DNA from: Ashinkailepas kermadecensis
Lineage: Eukaryota > Arthropoda > Thecostraca > Neolepadidae
Length of the DNA: 64,000 nucleotides
Direction of reading: 5' to 3'
Assembly (NCBI GenBank): GCA_034440615.1
Contig: JAOTOM010004007.1
Location: 135,001-199,000 of the forward strand
This document shows positions 1 through 12,750 of this stretch, one piece after another. The notes below the pieces were generated by a model. It was given only the letters and a program-made list of their open reading frames with translations, searched no databases and was not told the origin of the DNA. The position numbers and the translations under genes are program-made. Numbering within the stretch: position 1 is the stretch's first letter; the number at the start of each line of letters is the position of its first letter.

Positions 1-56
1 ACGTTAATATTCTAAGAAGAAACACAATTTGGCGGCAACGGCAATACCACACAAAA

Positions 57-194
57 GCACAGTCGACGCGCCCTCCGCGATGCGGTCTGTCTGACGGCTG
101 CAGCACAGTCGACGTGCCCTCCGCGATGCGGTCTGTCCGACGGCTGCAGCACAGTCGACGCGCCCTCCGCGATGCGGTCTGTCGGACGGCTGCA
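57..194. repeat. 46-bp minisatellite, 3 copies
   Basis: Three head-to-tail copies begin at 57, 103 and 149, each starting GCACAGTCGACG. They differ at only a few bases. No coding role is visible, and the short frames through it exist only because the array is GC-rich and free of stops. Confidence 0.9.
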
Positions 195-1260
195 ACGAAT
201 TATACCAGGCCCAGGCCCAGACTTTCAGCCACGTATGCGATGGATGTCGAATCTTGTCACGCCGCTCTGGCTTGGCTTTTGGCTCGGCGAGTTATTGCGG
301 CCTGAGTGGGCCGGCCACCATCATCGCGGAGTTGCGTGGTTTCAAAGTCACTGCACCCGCGGGAATCTTACGATTTCTAGTAATACAACACTTTCTCATA
401 CATGGTACATCACAGGAAATGCGGCGAGCAAGTGGTTGACGTTGCTGACATCTACCGCTGGACTTCGCAGCCAATCAATGCCATGGTCACCGAAAAGGAA
501 GGCCGGAGAGCGGTTGGCGGTCTCAATAAAAAGCAAGAATGTGAAATATATATTAGATGTTGACGGTATGAAATGCCGTGCGGGTAGCGGGTTCAAATGT
601 CCTTCGGAGTATGATACATCCTACTTTTTCCCTACCTGTGTCCATGTTTGATGCTTCAGCGGATCAATTAATTACGCATTGCAGGGGCTGGGAGGTCGAG
701 TACTGTTAACATCTGGAGTTATTGAGCAGCTCCTCCGATTATTGCCCATACAGGAGCTCGAACCCATGACAAGAGATAGAGCCGTTCGCCGATATGACGA
801 TGTCCTTAGTCTTCGCAACAATTATATCCGACACTCCTCGACAAAGCGAAAATCTCCAGGTGCATCCGTGCTCAGATGCGATATAGACACCAAGGGAGAG
901 AAGAGCACCGTAAGTGTTCGGGATTTCGCTAACCGAAGGATGCAAATATTCCCCAACATATGCAGCATATTTTACATAATATATCGTTTCAATTTGGCAT
1001 CCAGATTCGACAATGGTCACGAGCCTCTGACAACTGCCATAAGGACGTAAATGGGGCAATTTGTAAAACAAGGGACTCCGTGTCGTGAAGGCCAACCGGT
1101 TTTTGGAACTTCGAGACTAAGGCATCCCTCGGAACTAAGAGGTCCTCGTGAATTTGTTGCGTTCATTTGAATCCAAATTACCTTCCGCTGGCACTGATAA
1201 TATGCACTTCATATTTCCTCCTCAGTCACGCATCAGCGTGTGGTTGAGGAGGCCTTCTGC
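195..1260. other. Unassigned non-coding sequence
   Basis: I see no exon with convincing splice sites and no recognisable element. Reading frames of 120-160 codons occur at 172-651 and 679-1050 but have no protein-like features I can recognise. Confidence 0.5.
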
Positions 1261-1274
1261 ACCTTTAGCGGAAG

Positions 1275-2382
1275 TGCGGTCAGGGCCGGAGGAGGCCTTG
1301 TGAACCTTTGGCGGCAGTGGTGACGGGACCTGAGGAGGCCCTTGTGAGTCTTTGGCGGCAGTGGTGACGGGGCCTGAGGAGGCCCTTGTGAGTCTTTGGC
1401 GGCAGTGGTGACGGGGCCTGAGGAGGCCCTTGTGAACCTTTGGCGGCAGTGGTGACGGGGCCGGAGGAGGCCCTTGGCCCTGAACCTTTGGCGGCAGTGG
1501 TGACGGGGCCTGAGGAGGCCCTTGTGAACCTTTGGCGGCAGTGGTGACGGGGCCTGAGGAGGCCCTTGTGAGTCTTTGGCGGCAGTGGTGACGGGGGCCT
1601 TTGGGGCATGGTGACGGGGCCAGAGGCCCTTGTGGTGGTGGGCCTGAGGAGGCCCTTGTGAGTCTTTGGCGGCAGTGGTGACGGGGCCTGAGGAGGCCCT
1701 TGTGAACCTTTGGCGGCAGTGGTGACGGGGCCGGAGGAGGCCCTTGTGAACCTTTGGCGGCAGTGGTGACGGGGCCGGAGGAGGCCCTTGTGAACCTTTG
1801 GCGGCAGTGGTGACGGGGCCGGAGGAGGCCCTTGTGAACCTTTGGCGGCAGTGGTGACGGGGCCGGAGGAGGCCCTTGTGAAACTTTGGCGGCAGTGGTG
1901 ACGGGGCCTGAGGAGGCCCTTGTGAGTCTTTGGCGGCAGTGGTGACGGGGCCTGAGGAGGCCCTTGTGAGTCTTTGGCGGCAGTGGTGACGGGGCCTGAG
2001 GAGGCCCTTGTGAGCCTTTGGCGGCAGTGGTGACGGGGCCTGAGGAGGCCCTTGTGAGTCTTTGGCGGTAGTGGTGACGGGGCCTGAGGAGGCCCTTGTG
2101 AACCTTTGGCGGCAGTGGTGACGGGGCCTGAGGAGGCCCTTGTGAGTCTTTGGCGGTAGTGGTGACGGGGCCTGAGGAGGCCCTTGTGAGTCTTTGGCGG
2201 CAGTGGTGACGGGGCCGGAGGAGGCCCTTGTGAACCTTTGGCGGCAGTGGTGACGGGGCCTGAGGAGGCCCTTGTGAGCCTTTGGCGGCAGTGGTGACGG
2301 GGCCTGAGGAGGCCCTTGTGAGTCTTTGGCGGCAGTGGTGACGGGGCCGGAGGAGGCCCTTCTGAACCTTTGGCGGCAGTAC
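1275..2382. repeat. 44-bp minisatellite, about 25 copies
   Basis: The unit is built on CTGAGGAGGCCCTTGTGAG followed by TCTTTGGCGGCAGTGGTGAC and GGGG. A degenerate, partly deleted patch lies at about 1590-1640. Because 44 is not a multiple of 3 and the unit lacks stops on the minus strand, a 464-codon minus frame stays open across 1280-2674. I regard that frame as an artefact. Confidence 0.95.
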
Positions 2383-2439
2383 GATCAGGACGCGGCTCCG
2401 TTAGTCGGCTCAGCCAGAGAGCGAGTCTAATGCTGTGAC

Positions 2440-3130
2440 TGCATGTGTCTGGAGACCAGGCTGTCTGCCGCGGACTATCTGGAGACCAGGCTGTCTGCCG
2501 CGTGCCATGCGTCTGGAGACTAGGCTGTCTGCCGCGGACTATCTGGAGACCAGGCTGTCTGCCGCGTGCCATGCGTCTGGAGACCAGGCTGTCTGCCGCG
2601 TGCCATGCGTCTGGAGACCAGGCTGTCTGCCGCGTGCCATGCGTCTGGAGATCAGGCTGTCTGCCGCGTGCCATGCGTCTGGAGACCAGGCTGTCTGCCG
2701 CGGACTATCTGGAGACCAGGCTGTCTGCCGCGTGCCGTCTGGAGACCAGGCTGTCTGCCGCGGACTATCTGGAGACCAGGCTGTCTATCGCGTGCCGTCT
2801 GGAGATCAGGCTGTCTGCCGCGTGTCATACGTCTGGAGACCAGGCTGTCTGCCACGTGCCGTCTGGAGACCAGGCTGTCTGCCGCGTGCCGTCTGGAGAC
2901 CAGACTGTCTGCCGCGTGCCGTCTGGAGACCAGACTGTCTGCCACGTGCCGTCTGGAGACCAGGCTGTCTGCCACGTGCCGTCTGGAGACCAGACTGTCT
3001 GCCACGTGCCGTCTGGAGACCAGACTGTCTGCCGCGTGCCGTCTGGAGACCAGGCTGTCTGCCGCGTGCCGTCTGGAGACCAGGCTGTCTGCCACGTGCC
3101 GTCTGGAGACCAGGCTGTCTTCCGCATGCC
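2440..3130. repeat. ~28-34-bp variable minisatellite, about 23 copies
   Basis: The core is CTGGAGACCAGGCTGTCTGC, with alternating linkers CGCGGACTAT, CGCGTGCCATGCGT or CRCGTGCCGT. This gives three unit classes of about 28, 30 and 34 bp. The longer classes sit at the left and the 28-bp class dominates the right half, which suggests successive expansions. Both strands read open in several frames, and none resembles a protein. Confidence 0.92.
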
Positions 3131-3416
3131 GTGCGCGCGTGACGGGACATTAAGTGATTTCCGCTGTTGTTAGCAGCGACGTTCAGCCGAAAAAGCGTTG
3201 CGATACCCATGCAAACAGAACATAGAACCACTGATAATTTACCTTGCGTAAGCCAAAGTACGAACTTGTGACTGTTGACAGCTGGGTTTAGTTTAAGGAG
3301 TAAAACTCGGAATGGTGGGTGTCGATATAATGCGCTGAAGATGCGCACAGCATCGCACTTGACATTCCTGACCCCGTACCGGCCTCCGGTCTCGGGACTC
3401 ATACCGAGGTCAATCC

Positions 3417-3565
3417 ATGTGTGCCGCAGACCCGGACATGACTGCTGGCAGCGGACTGGGGGAAAACGGAAGTCTGCCCTGGTGGATGGTCGTGCACATC
3501 TACAGCTTCGCGTGCCTCTTCTTCATGCTGGCGTTCTACTCCTTCTTCTCTGGCCTCAACATCAG
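3417..3565 (+). CDS. Exon A of a PRRT3/4-like multi-pass membrane protein (TM1)
   Basis: The frame ending in ATC AG|GTGAGA at 3566 encodes an acidic/glycine-rich stretch, an N-glycosylation sequon (Asn-Gly-Ser), then Pro-Trp-Trp and a strong hydrophobic helix (core VVHIYSFACLFFMLAFYSFF). The helix ends in a basic LNIR. The exon ends in phase 2, which matches the single base that exon B supplies. The 5' limit is uncertain. An in-frame stop lies at 3369-3371, an ATG at 3417, and possible AG acceptors just before 3430 and 3452, so 3417 is a provisional edge. The Trp-His-x-Tyr start of the helix and the order of the following segments resemble the first helix of the PRRT3/PRRT4 conserved region. 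That homology is recalled, not searched. Confidence 0.62.
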
Positions 3566-3606
3566 GTGAGACGCCTTCTTCTCTGGCCTCAATATAAGAT
3601 GAGACT
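3541..3606 (+). repeat. 33-bp tandem duplication of the exon A end and donor site
   Basis: The last 25 bases of exon A plus GTGAGACG (3541-3573) are repeated at 3574-3606. In the second copy the donor GT is AT (3599-3600), so only the first copy can work as a GT donor. Both copies begin CCTTCTTCTCTGGCCTCAA. Confidence 0.9.
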
Positions 3607-3853
3607 CCTGACGCAGGCAAGCCGCAGACAAGACGTCTCGTTTTAAACACAAAAGGCGTGGATTTCAAGTCCACTCAGCGAACTAGCTCTCCAACCATGG
3701 GTGGGATTTATCCGAGCATGACCATAGATGCTCTGAGGTGGTGCACTCAAGAGTGTCGGCTACTCGCTGCACCCACACCCTCAGCATCGGGGAGTGAAAC
3801 AGTCACCTAACAACTCATTCATGCGGTACACATGCACACATGTACATTGTACA

Positions 3854-4125
<272 letters not shown>

Positions 4126-4343
4126 AATGTAGGCCAAAGGCGTGATCGTTCAATCATCGCTATATATTGAGCGATCGGAATGATCATTTTAGGCACTGCA
4201 TATAATACCAACTTCCTTACGGTACTTTGTGAAGTATCCACCTTGACATCATTTTACTAGCATGCTTATATGACTTTTAGGCTGGTCATGTAATGCTCGA
4301 GGGCACATAACTCATGCCCGATGTTAATACCATGCAGCCCTGC

Positions 4344-4690
4344 GTCCAGTGCCGGCACATATGGATGGTAATCGTCCAGTGCCGGCACATATGGATGGTA
4401 ATCGTCCAGTGCCGGCACATATGGATGGTAATCGTCCAGTGCCGGCACATATGGATGGTAATCGCGGATGACTGGCTGAGCGGGAATGAGTTCCTCAATG
4501 TGAATATAGGCGCCGTTCTGCCATGGTTTACAGTCATCTGGTTATCTGTGCCATTTTTGGGATGGTTGCCTCAGCTATCAGTTAGCCATAGAACCAGTGT
4601 GATACTAGTGGAAGCGGTGTGGTTTCCAGCCATCTGGTGTATCTGTGCCCCTTGTGGTATGGCTGCCTCAGCTACCAGTTAGCTATGGAT
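4344..4690. repeat. 30-bp minisatellite (4 copies) plus a ~98-bp direct duplication
   Basis: Four perfect or near-perfect 30-bp units start at 4344, 4374, 4404 and 4434. Each contains GCCGGCACATATGGATGG. Immediately after, two diverged copies of a ~98-bp segment (about 4520-4615 and 4618-4690) share ATCTGTGCC, GGCTGCCTCAGCTA and CAGTTAGC. No gene is recognisable. Confidence 0.88.
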
Positions 4691-4839
4691 GTAGTCAGGT
4701 CTGCAAGATGCTGCATTGCGTGCTTTACATAGAGTCAATAATGATTTACAACCCGCCATAGTATGCATTTTATATGTCATGTGCCATCATATCACGTCGT
4801 GGGTCGTCCTAGATGAGTTGGCAGTAATACATTATGCGT

Positions 4840-5495
4840 GTAGCGAAGTTCCTGCTCCCAAGAGCTTATCAGACATCTTGCAGATGTTTAGGCAAAACTT
4901 CTTTTGGCAAGTGATAGAACTAGCAGACCTCGACGTTGACGATAAATCCCGGGCACATGTTCAATAGCTCTGTACCACAATTCCTAGAGCTCCGATCCAA
5001 ACATCTCTTGACAGGCATCGCAAATCCAGCACTTTTATTGTGCCATTAATAAGCAGACAAATGGCGACAATAATTCAGTTTCAATAGTGCAACGTGCTAG
5101 ACAAATAATTACAATAGCCTTTCAACGACAGACAGCTTCAACTGCTTGACAGACGACTCTTCAGAAGACCACTACACATATCAGCGCTCACATCTTCATA
5201 CATCTTAACAGTCACATACATCGACATGCACACATACATACTTCATCTCAGCCTCCCATCTCAAATCCCAAGTCCAGATATTCAAAGAGGCAGCAGAGTT
5301 CACACGCAATCCAGCTTACACTCTGATCAGTCTTCATTTACTCTAAGTCTATCTCTCGTAAGCTTACATCTTACTCTCACAGACAGACAACCAGTGACTC
5401 AATCAGAGTCCCAGACCTACCTCTGGCCGCTGGCCTGACGGCAAGTTGCCTTGACCAAGGGCCAAGCCCCAACCTGCCGCGCCGACAGCTCGGTG
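4840..5495 (+). mobile_element. Interspersed repeat family C, copy 1
   Basis: This segment aligns by eye over about 600 bp with 41990-42620 in the same orientation. Shared landmarks are AAAACTTCTTTGG, TCGACGTTG, CATCTCTTGACAGGCA, AACGACAGACAGCTTCAACT, CTCGTAAGCTTACATCT and GACAGCTCGGTG. It may be part of an LTR or other retroelement, but I see no protein motif that decides this. It ends where family D begins. Confidence 0.75.
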
Positions 5496-5765
5496 ACGGG
5501 GAGCATTCATAACATCCAGAGTTCATTTAGTGCCAAAGTTCATAACGTCCGAAGCTCACAACGTCCAAGGATCATAACGTCCAAAATACGAAATAAAGTC
5601 CAAAAAAGTCAAAAATGTATCGGATAGGGTGCGTTCATAACGTCCAGAGTTCATAACGTCCAAAAATAGTTCCTTAGTTGTCCGCTAGAGGAGCCAGCGA
5701 AGCCTTGACGGTGAAATTGTGCGGGTGTGTCTCCGTTTTCTGTCAACAGGTGGCAGTGGCAAACG
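5496..5765 (-). mobile_element. Interspersed repeat family D, copy 1 (inverted relative to copy 2)
   Basis: The reverse complement aligns with 25095-25435. Both carry GCTGGCTCCTCTAGCGGACA, a run of 15-bp words of the type TTGGACGTTATGAAC, a CCTATCC block and an end at GAATGCTCCCCG. Copy 1 lacks one block of the 15-bp words that is present in copy 2. No coding capacity is seen. Confidence 0.78.
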
Positions 5766-5984
5766 AGGCGTGATGTGCACATTATCGTTCCGTCCACCCC
5801 TTCCCCTGCTGAAGCCTGCCTTCTCCATCGCACACCCCGGTGCGTCCGATTTGGCATGTGTGTTATCTATCGCTGATAACCCATACCCCACCGATAAGCG
5901 CACCGGGGAAGCGTCTCTAGTCGGTCGGCCGGTCGGCCGCAAAAATGCCGTGGACTGGCCGACCAGCCGGGTCCATGCAGAGGA

Positions 5985-6250
5985 CCGTCCGCGTAGCCAT
6001 TGCTACCAGTTTGATATGGTGAGTAAATTTGAGCAGCCTATTCCTCAGCCTAACCTGAATATTGTTCACGAAGATTATAAATAGAAGAGTATCTAGAACG
6101 GAACCCTGTGGGACGCCAATCATAATTATTCCATTCAGATTGATATCCATTGCATACTACCTTTTGTTTCCTTCCCCTTAGCAATGCTTCAATCCAGTCA
6201 AGAACATTTCCATATGCCCCGTGCTGCTGATGAATGAAGTAAGAGACTGT
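5985..6250 (-). pseudogene. Non-LTR reverse transcriptase fragment
   Basis: On the minus strand one frame reads LDWIEALLRGRKQKVVCNG and, after a frameshift, another reads GVPQGSVLDTLLFIIFVNN. This is the order of RT motifs around the GVPQGSVLGPLLF block in jockey/CR1-type elements. The catalytic YADD block is not preserved, so this is a short dead remnant. Confidence 0.8.
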
Positions 6251-6259
6251 GTTTGGAAA

Positions 6260-9200
6260 CCTGCATGCATAGTTCTATGGCGTTGAAAAGCGATGAAAAC
6301 CATGATGACAAATGCTTTAACCACTAGGAACTGTATAATTAGATAAACACGGAGATTTATTAATAGATTTCAAGGGCCGATCCGCTAGATGCCGATTGGC
6401 TATGTATATCATGAAGTCATGTCTGCGTTCCGACTGTGATGGCTAGGCATAGCCGGATATAACGAGTGGTTTAATAGGCATGCAACGAGGATATTTATGG
6501 CATTGTATTGAGAAAGACTATGCGAGATGATTGCCTGAGTGGCTATTGGTAAATCCATTGGTGGATATATTGGACTGATAACTATGGTGGATTCCTGACC
6601 TCGAACCAACTGCAATGACACATAACTGTAAACTGGAGGCGGAGGTCTCGGTATCTGCATGTCAATATCGCTGCTAGAGGAATCGAGGATCGGCGGGGAA
6701 GGCAGAGGGATCACGACGGAACGTACTTATCACAACCAACCTGAATTGAAATCACAACAGGAACGAAGAGAGAAATAGTGTTTTGCGCCAGTATGTCACA
6801 ATACGTCCATGTGAAATCCAATCTAGCTCTTCTTGAGTGTGCTTTTCAAACCAAACCGAATGAAATTGGCCAAGACCGCCATATGGAATAGGCAATTCCA
6901 CGACAAATCGACAATTGAAAGGGCCAAAATGACCCTCAATGTTATATATTTTGATGAAAATATTTGTGTTGGGTTATCTGATGCGCTGAATCCAGCTGTG
7001 CCATTTTTAGAAAGATCAGGTCAACGGTCAAGGAGTTATAGCCTCGGGAATTTGTTATATGTCACCTCACAAGGGTGTTTTTCAGGCCTATACTTCAATT
7101 AAGAACAATCTGAATTGTGCAAAAGTATATATCGGTGAACTCACAATGACTCACTGTATCTTTTCGCTATTTGAAAACTATCGTTTACGGGATATTTGAA
7201 ATCGTGACATCGTAACCTAAGGTCACGTGACCTATTTTACCTTCCGGGACAGTCACAATGCGGTTTAAAGAAATGCAGAAATGAAGTTCGATAGAATCTT
7301 TCGAAGCAAAAAATGAAAAAATGGGGTTTTGCTCTTAAAACTCTACACATTCGTTCAAAATTAGGCGTGCATGATTGTTTTCGCGCTAGTTTATCGGGAC
7401 TTATATGAATATGTATTTAGAACGGCATATTGCTGAAATACAAGGCTTTTGACGTTCGAGACACGTGATGGGATGATAATGTTAGTCATCTGATCTTGAA
7501 TGTTGTGTTGCACAAGTGTTCTGACTCGTGAGGTCAAGGGTCAAACAAAATGGCAGAAATATCTCCAAATTGTGGTAGTAGATGATTTATGAGTTATACC
7601 TTACCATGAATTACAAGGAGATATATGCATCCACAATATACCAATCACATTCCCATAACCGAGAAACCATTTGCACAACTATTTATTACATTGCGAAAAT
7701 AAAAATCAACGAACGTAGTGAAATATCAGGAAGGGCACAAACAAGGGGTGGCACCGTGTTTGGGTGCCCAGTGCTCACTTTCGCTGAACATGCTGCCTGT
7801 GAAGCGAGGAAATTTCGGATGGTGTCGGACGCAGTCAAGGTGAAAGTATAGCTATTTCATGAGTCTGATCAGATCAGCCGAATGTGTCTCGGCAAGACCG
7901 ACCATGTCACAGTGCGATAGGTTTATGGAACCAAATGTAGAGTTCAGAAAAGGCTTGCTTTGGAAAATTTGTGTGGGATGTATGAGATATATGAGCAGAA
8001 CTCTGAAAACCCTCGCACCGGCCTCTTAACCTTTGCTGTCCTTCATCCAAAGCATTGCGTCTTGGCAGGCAGCAGTGGACGCACTCGGTGTGTATGTACA
8101 CTTATCATCAAAATCCAAAGCTGCTCATACAGAGGTGAAAAAAAATCCGAAGCTGTCACCGACGAACCCGAGAGCTGTCTCACATGCTTTGTATACATGC
8201 TTCATAAAATGCATAGCTGAAAAACCAAAGCGATTTTCGGATAGCTCACACGCTTTTTCCCTCATGACAAATCCTCTGATATAAAAGGTGTTTTGATGAC
8301 CTCCTCTGAAGTTCGTTTTCTGATTGATTAAAACATTTTACCATTCGAAAATTGTGGATGCGAAGTGCAATTTGTTTGTCTATTATGAAAGCACTACCTT
8401 AGTACGTATGCGTCCCAAGCAGGAAATTCAACTATGTGACCAGAGGCTCTTTGAGGGATCGAAGTACTGGGTGAGCTTGCCTAATTTTTTATATTTCCCC
8501 TATAGCAAGAAAACAGCTGCAGGTCATCTGCATATACACAATTGCTTCAATTGGTTGCAATATTTGTTGACCTTCATTGCTATGGAAACGAGGTACATGT
8601 ATGCACAACTTCATCTGAAACACTCACAGCATTACTCAGATTCAGAAATGGGCTTACATTTTGTAGTCTGGGATGTGGGAAAAAATTGATGGGCCATCTT
8701 GAAGGATAATTTAAATTCATATGCTGATTGCCAAGTAAAAAAAGGCCTCGGTGCTTTTTGTGCATGCATGTTGTTAAACACCCATTGGCTTGTAGTCCTC
8801 ACCAAACAACATGATTAAACCATACCGTGGGAGTAAAAGGTCATAATATTCCACGGTCTTGAAGTTCATGAATTTGCATGGAAATCGAAGTTTAATAAAC
8901 TAATATTCTTGCCTCCCAAACACAGGAATTTTTTCTCTTGTGATATGCATTTTGCATGCACATGGCACCAGTGATCTATAATAAAAATACACTACATTAC
9001 AGATCCATTCCATTTTTGTAAACTTTTTGCTGACATCAGCTTCTAAAATTACAAAAACTTCATTGGGATTCATCCCCATGGACTCCACCCTTTTCCTCAT
9101 TTCTATGTTCTGGCACCACTAAGCTGATTCCGCTCTACAAAAAAAAAACAGGGCACCATAAAATTGCAGAGTATTATGTTCTGGATGATGACAAAATCCC

Positions 9201-11500
9201 AGGCCAGTCAGTTCTGCCAGTCCTGCTCTCTGAGGTGTAATTCTGTCATATTACAGCAAGTTTCACTGGCAATTCTAGTTCCCAATGTGGTGCTGATTTT
9301 GAATGTGGCATACATGCAGAAATGCACCCTGCTGATGGCCCACATTCTTTAAAATATGCATTGCACTTGCCCCCCATTTTTTCTGGTACCTATTCTTTCA
9401 TGTAGGTAATTTGAATGAATCTGATCTTCATAACTTGATGAAGTCACCCTCATATCATATCCAGATTCATTTAAATCACCACAAAATTCACCATGAGATA
9501 TTTTTAGCAAGTTACTTTAGGAAGGACTTAGTTGCACCTATGTGCATTCAGCTACCAATATTGGTACAATTGTGCTTGAGGTGTTTTATACATTATAAAA
9601 TTATATTTTAAACTGCCATCCTTACAAACATGATTAAGCTGATGTGACCACTCATTTGTGGTGTAAATGTTTACTTTTCCGTTGAAGAGCAAAATAACAC
9701 TAACAAAGCGGCTTTGGGTGAAGTAATATATTATAAAAATGAAAAAGAACAAAAAAACAAGACCTAACCGAACAAAACATAGCCAAACTGGTATGATTGT
9801 GCTGTAAGATGGTCATGAGACAAGGTCTACACACAGTTTGTCTCCTTAAAGCAAACAAATTGGTTAGGTTTGGTTAGATAGTTAGTTTAGTTTTATTTCA
9901 ATTGAATTTGTTTAATTGTCCATAGAAATGCCAAAAAAAGAAACACCTTTCTTCAAAAGCACCTTATGTTAGGTAAATTAGGTCAGGTTAGGTTTTTTCA
10001 TGATTTGGGCAATCTTGAGAGAATAAATTGTTTGGCATTCTTCCAATCCTATTCTTGGAATTTTTATCCAAAGGGAGGTTAGGCCACGCTAGGCTAGGTT
10101 ATGTTGTTTTTGTTTTTGGAACATTAATTTTTATGCAATGTTACCAAACTCAAAGTCCACTTCTTGGTGTTATTTTGCTCACAAACTGAAAAGTGAGCAT
10201 TTGCACAAAAGATAAGTGGACCAATTATCTTAAGTACATTCCTAAGCATTGCATTGGAAAGATAAATTCCAAGAATTCATAAAACACATTAAAGCGCACA
10301 TATACAACCAATCCATTTAGGGCAACAAATATAAAGAATCAGAATGCTTTCAATCCACAACCAACATTTTCAATGCAAGAGTCTAGCCAAACTGAGCCTA
10401 TCCCGCTTTTAAATATATTTTTTTATTGGAATATTACAAAATCTCAAAATGCTTCAACTTAAAATCCTAGCCTTCCCTAACCTAGCATAACCAAACCATT
10501 TTGTCTGCTTGATTGTGGTGGAGGAAAAATAGTTGCAAAACTGATCTTGTGAACACCTTAAACCACAATAAGATATTATTGAAGTTCAAGGTAACCACAA
10601 CACAAGTTTTACACACAATTTACCTCCAAGATAGCAAACAGTGTTAGGTTTAGCGAGTTAAGTTGGGTTATGCTTTTGTTGTAAGCTATAATTTGATAAT
10701 TGGAGGGGAATTTTGGCCTGGCTTGGCATGTTTGGTGGGCCATCACAAGAAACATTAATTACCTTATCATGTTTTGGCATTTATCTGTACCATCGTTCCT
10801 ATCTTCCTCAAACACCGTGGGACATCTTCACGCGCAAAAGCTGTTCTCCGTGCTTCAACTTGTTGTACCTTTTTATGTGACGCAATTCTGATTTATACTT
10901 ACAGCTAGCACAGCCACAATTCACCTTCCTTCATGGTACAAAGTGGTCGAATTTCCCATCGTTCCAGCTACTCCCATGGTCGAAAAAAAATCCTCTCCTT
11001 CATACGTACCGACGAATTGATGATTGGAATCAGTCAACCCGTGTGCTAAGGTCATGGGAAACCATTTAAGCCATCAGTTATAGCTTGTTCTCGACACCTT
11101 GATGACGTCACATAAAATTGCACAGCTAGCCGCGGATCAATTAATGTAAGTGGTAATATTGTGGGTATCCGTGGTGATGAGTTTGGCAACATTGTCTTCG
11201 TGTTGATTTCCTGTTTTATTTCAAGAATTATTACGCTAATTACAGGCAAGCACATGTCTTTTACTTCCATGACGTCACTGTCCAGGACCAGATTATCCTT
11301 GGTTCAGACACGTGATTTAGTAAGGTTGACCGCGCCACAATTGTCACACATGAGACAGCTCGCTGCTGTCTCATCGACATATCGCCGACGTCTATGGGAG
11401 TTTAACATTGGCCGCCACCTGCGCCGCTGTTTTTTGTTTGTTTGTTTTTTCAGCCGGTGGCTGACTCAAAGGGACGTCACCACTATATAAAATGTGCCGT
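6260..11500. other. Gene-free intronic stretch, AT-rich
   Basis: I found no exon-like block, RT motif or tandem array here. Between about 9860 and 10640 the words GGTTAGG, AGGTTAG and CCTAACC recur in scattered, non-tandem form on both strands, which looks like degenerate telomere-type or repeat-derived sequence. Frames up to about 120 codons (8324-8689) look random. Confidence 0.5.
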
Positions 11501-11561
11501 TTGCCAATATGAACTGGCCTAGAAAAGGACCTAGCCATGATTAATTCCTCAGAAAATATGT

Positions 11562-12750
11562 TTGGAAAAAAACTTGGGAAGAGAAGGCCGGTCAGTCCTT
11601 GGCAGTCTCATTAGAGCCTTCCGTGTCCCTTTAGCTGTCACCGACGTGCGTCAACGTGTCGCCGGTTTTTTCACCTCTGTGCTCATATCCGCTCTCGGCC
11701 TTCCCGGTCTCAAAAACCGTATCCTCCTCGATCACGCTGTATGTGGCACAGAAAACCGTGATTGTATGATGCGCAGCTGTGAGGACTGCCCTGGTGAAGA
11801 CGGGGTGATGAACTTTCTGAGGATTCTCCTCGCGGGCAAATCAGGAGAAGAGAGTGAAGGTGATTTAGCCCCAGATGATGACATGGATAATTAGATTAGC
11901 TACAAGCAGTGGATGAGCACACATCGCTGCACACTCGCAGAAATAGTCTATACTAAAGAGGAAAGCATGCGATATTTGAGCCAGCAAACCGTGAAGCTGA
12001 CCACGCTTTATGGCTGACAAACAAGGCCAGCACTTCACCTACACAAAGGCTACTGCCAAGGAGGGCTAAGTGATTGTCTAGTACGATTTCGGCGAAAATT
12101 ATTATTTTGTGGTGCAGGATATAGCTCAAGGCTTCCACTGGGATTCGTCCCTGTGTACGGTGCACTCGTTTATAGTGTACTGGCGTGAGGACGAGGTACT
12201 GTGCCATCAGAGATACTGCTGTATCTCTGACGGCACAAAGCACAACACCGACATGGTGCATGCATTCCTGCAACGGCTTATCCCAGCAATTCGGACGGAA
12301 GTATCTAACCTCAAAAATATTGATTTCACAGATGGCAGTATACGAATAAGCATGACTTCGTTAATGTGTGTCACCATCAGGTAGATTTTTGGATACCCTG
12401 TGAGTGGCTTTTTGTCACATCTCATGGCAAGGGCGCTTGCGACGGCATCGGGGGCCCAGCCAAGCGTGCCGCGGCTCCAGAGAGCCTCAAGCGCCCGCTT
12501 AACAACCAGATACCGACAGCGGAGGACATGTTTGAGTATTTATCGCACAAGCTAGTCAGCTGCATCACATTCTTATTTGTATCAAAGCAAGAGGAAATGG
12601 ACGTCACGACCCACCTCACCGAGCGCTTCCCGAAAGCCATCACGGTCAAAGGAACAAAGGAGTACCACAAGTTCGCACCAGTGACCCACAGCACCGTAAT
12701 AGTTCATGAACTGCTTACCGATGCGGGGCGTGTGTCAATGGAAGTTGGGT
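11562..12750 (+). pseudogene. Decayed TE-like protein family F, copy 1
   Basis: Frame pieces follow one another with frameshifts and stops. The first (11562-11894) contains C-x-T-E-N-R-D-C-M-M-R-S-C-E-D-C-P-G. The next blocks resemble VVQDIAQGFHWDSS, ISDGTKHNTDMVHAF and FTDGS, then, across shifts, CHHQ, PCEW, ATSHGKGACDGIGG and RPLNNQ. I recall uncharacterised arthropod proteins with this motif order (a Cys-rich block, a tyrosine/serine-rich core with FSDG and QYKN, then CDGIGG). Their repetition across genomes suggests a transposon origin, but I cannot assign a superfamily. This copy is broken at several points. Confidence 0.6.

Noticed and set aside
1280..2674. A 464-codon minus-strand open frame
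   Set aside because: It is generated by the stop-free 44-bp array. Residues simply follow the repeat, and it has no protein features.
12109..12384. Separate host gene in 12.1-12.4 kb
   Set aside because: The motifs belong to the decayed family F copy that runs from 11562 to 12750 with frameshifts.
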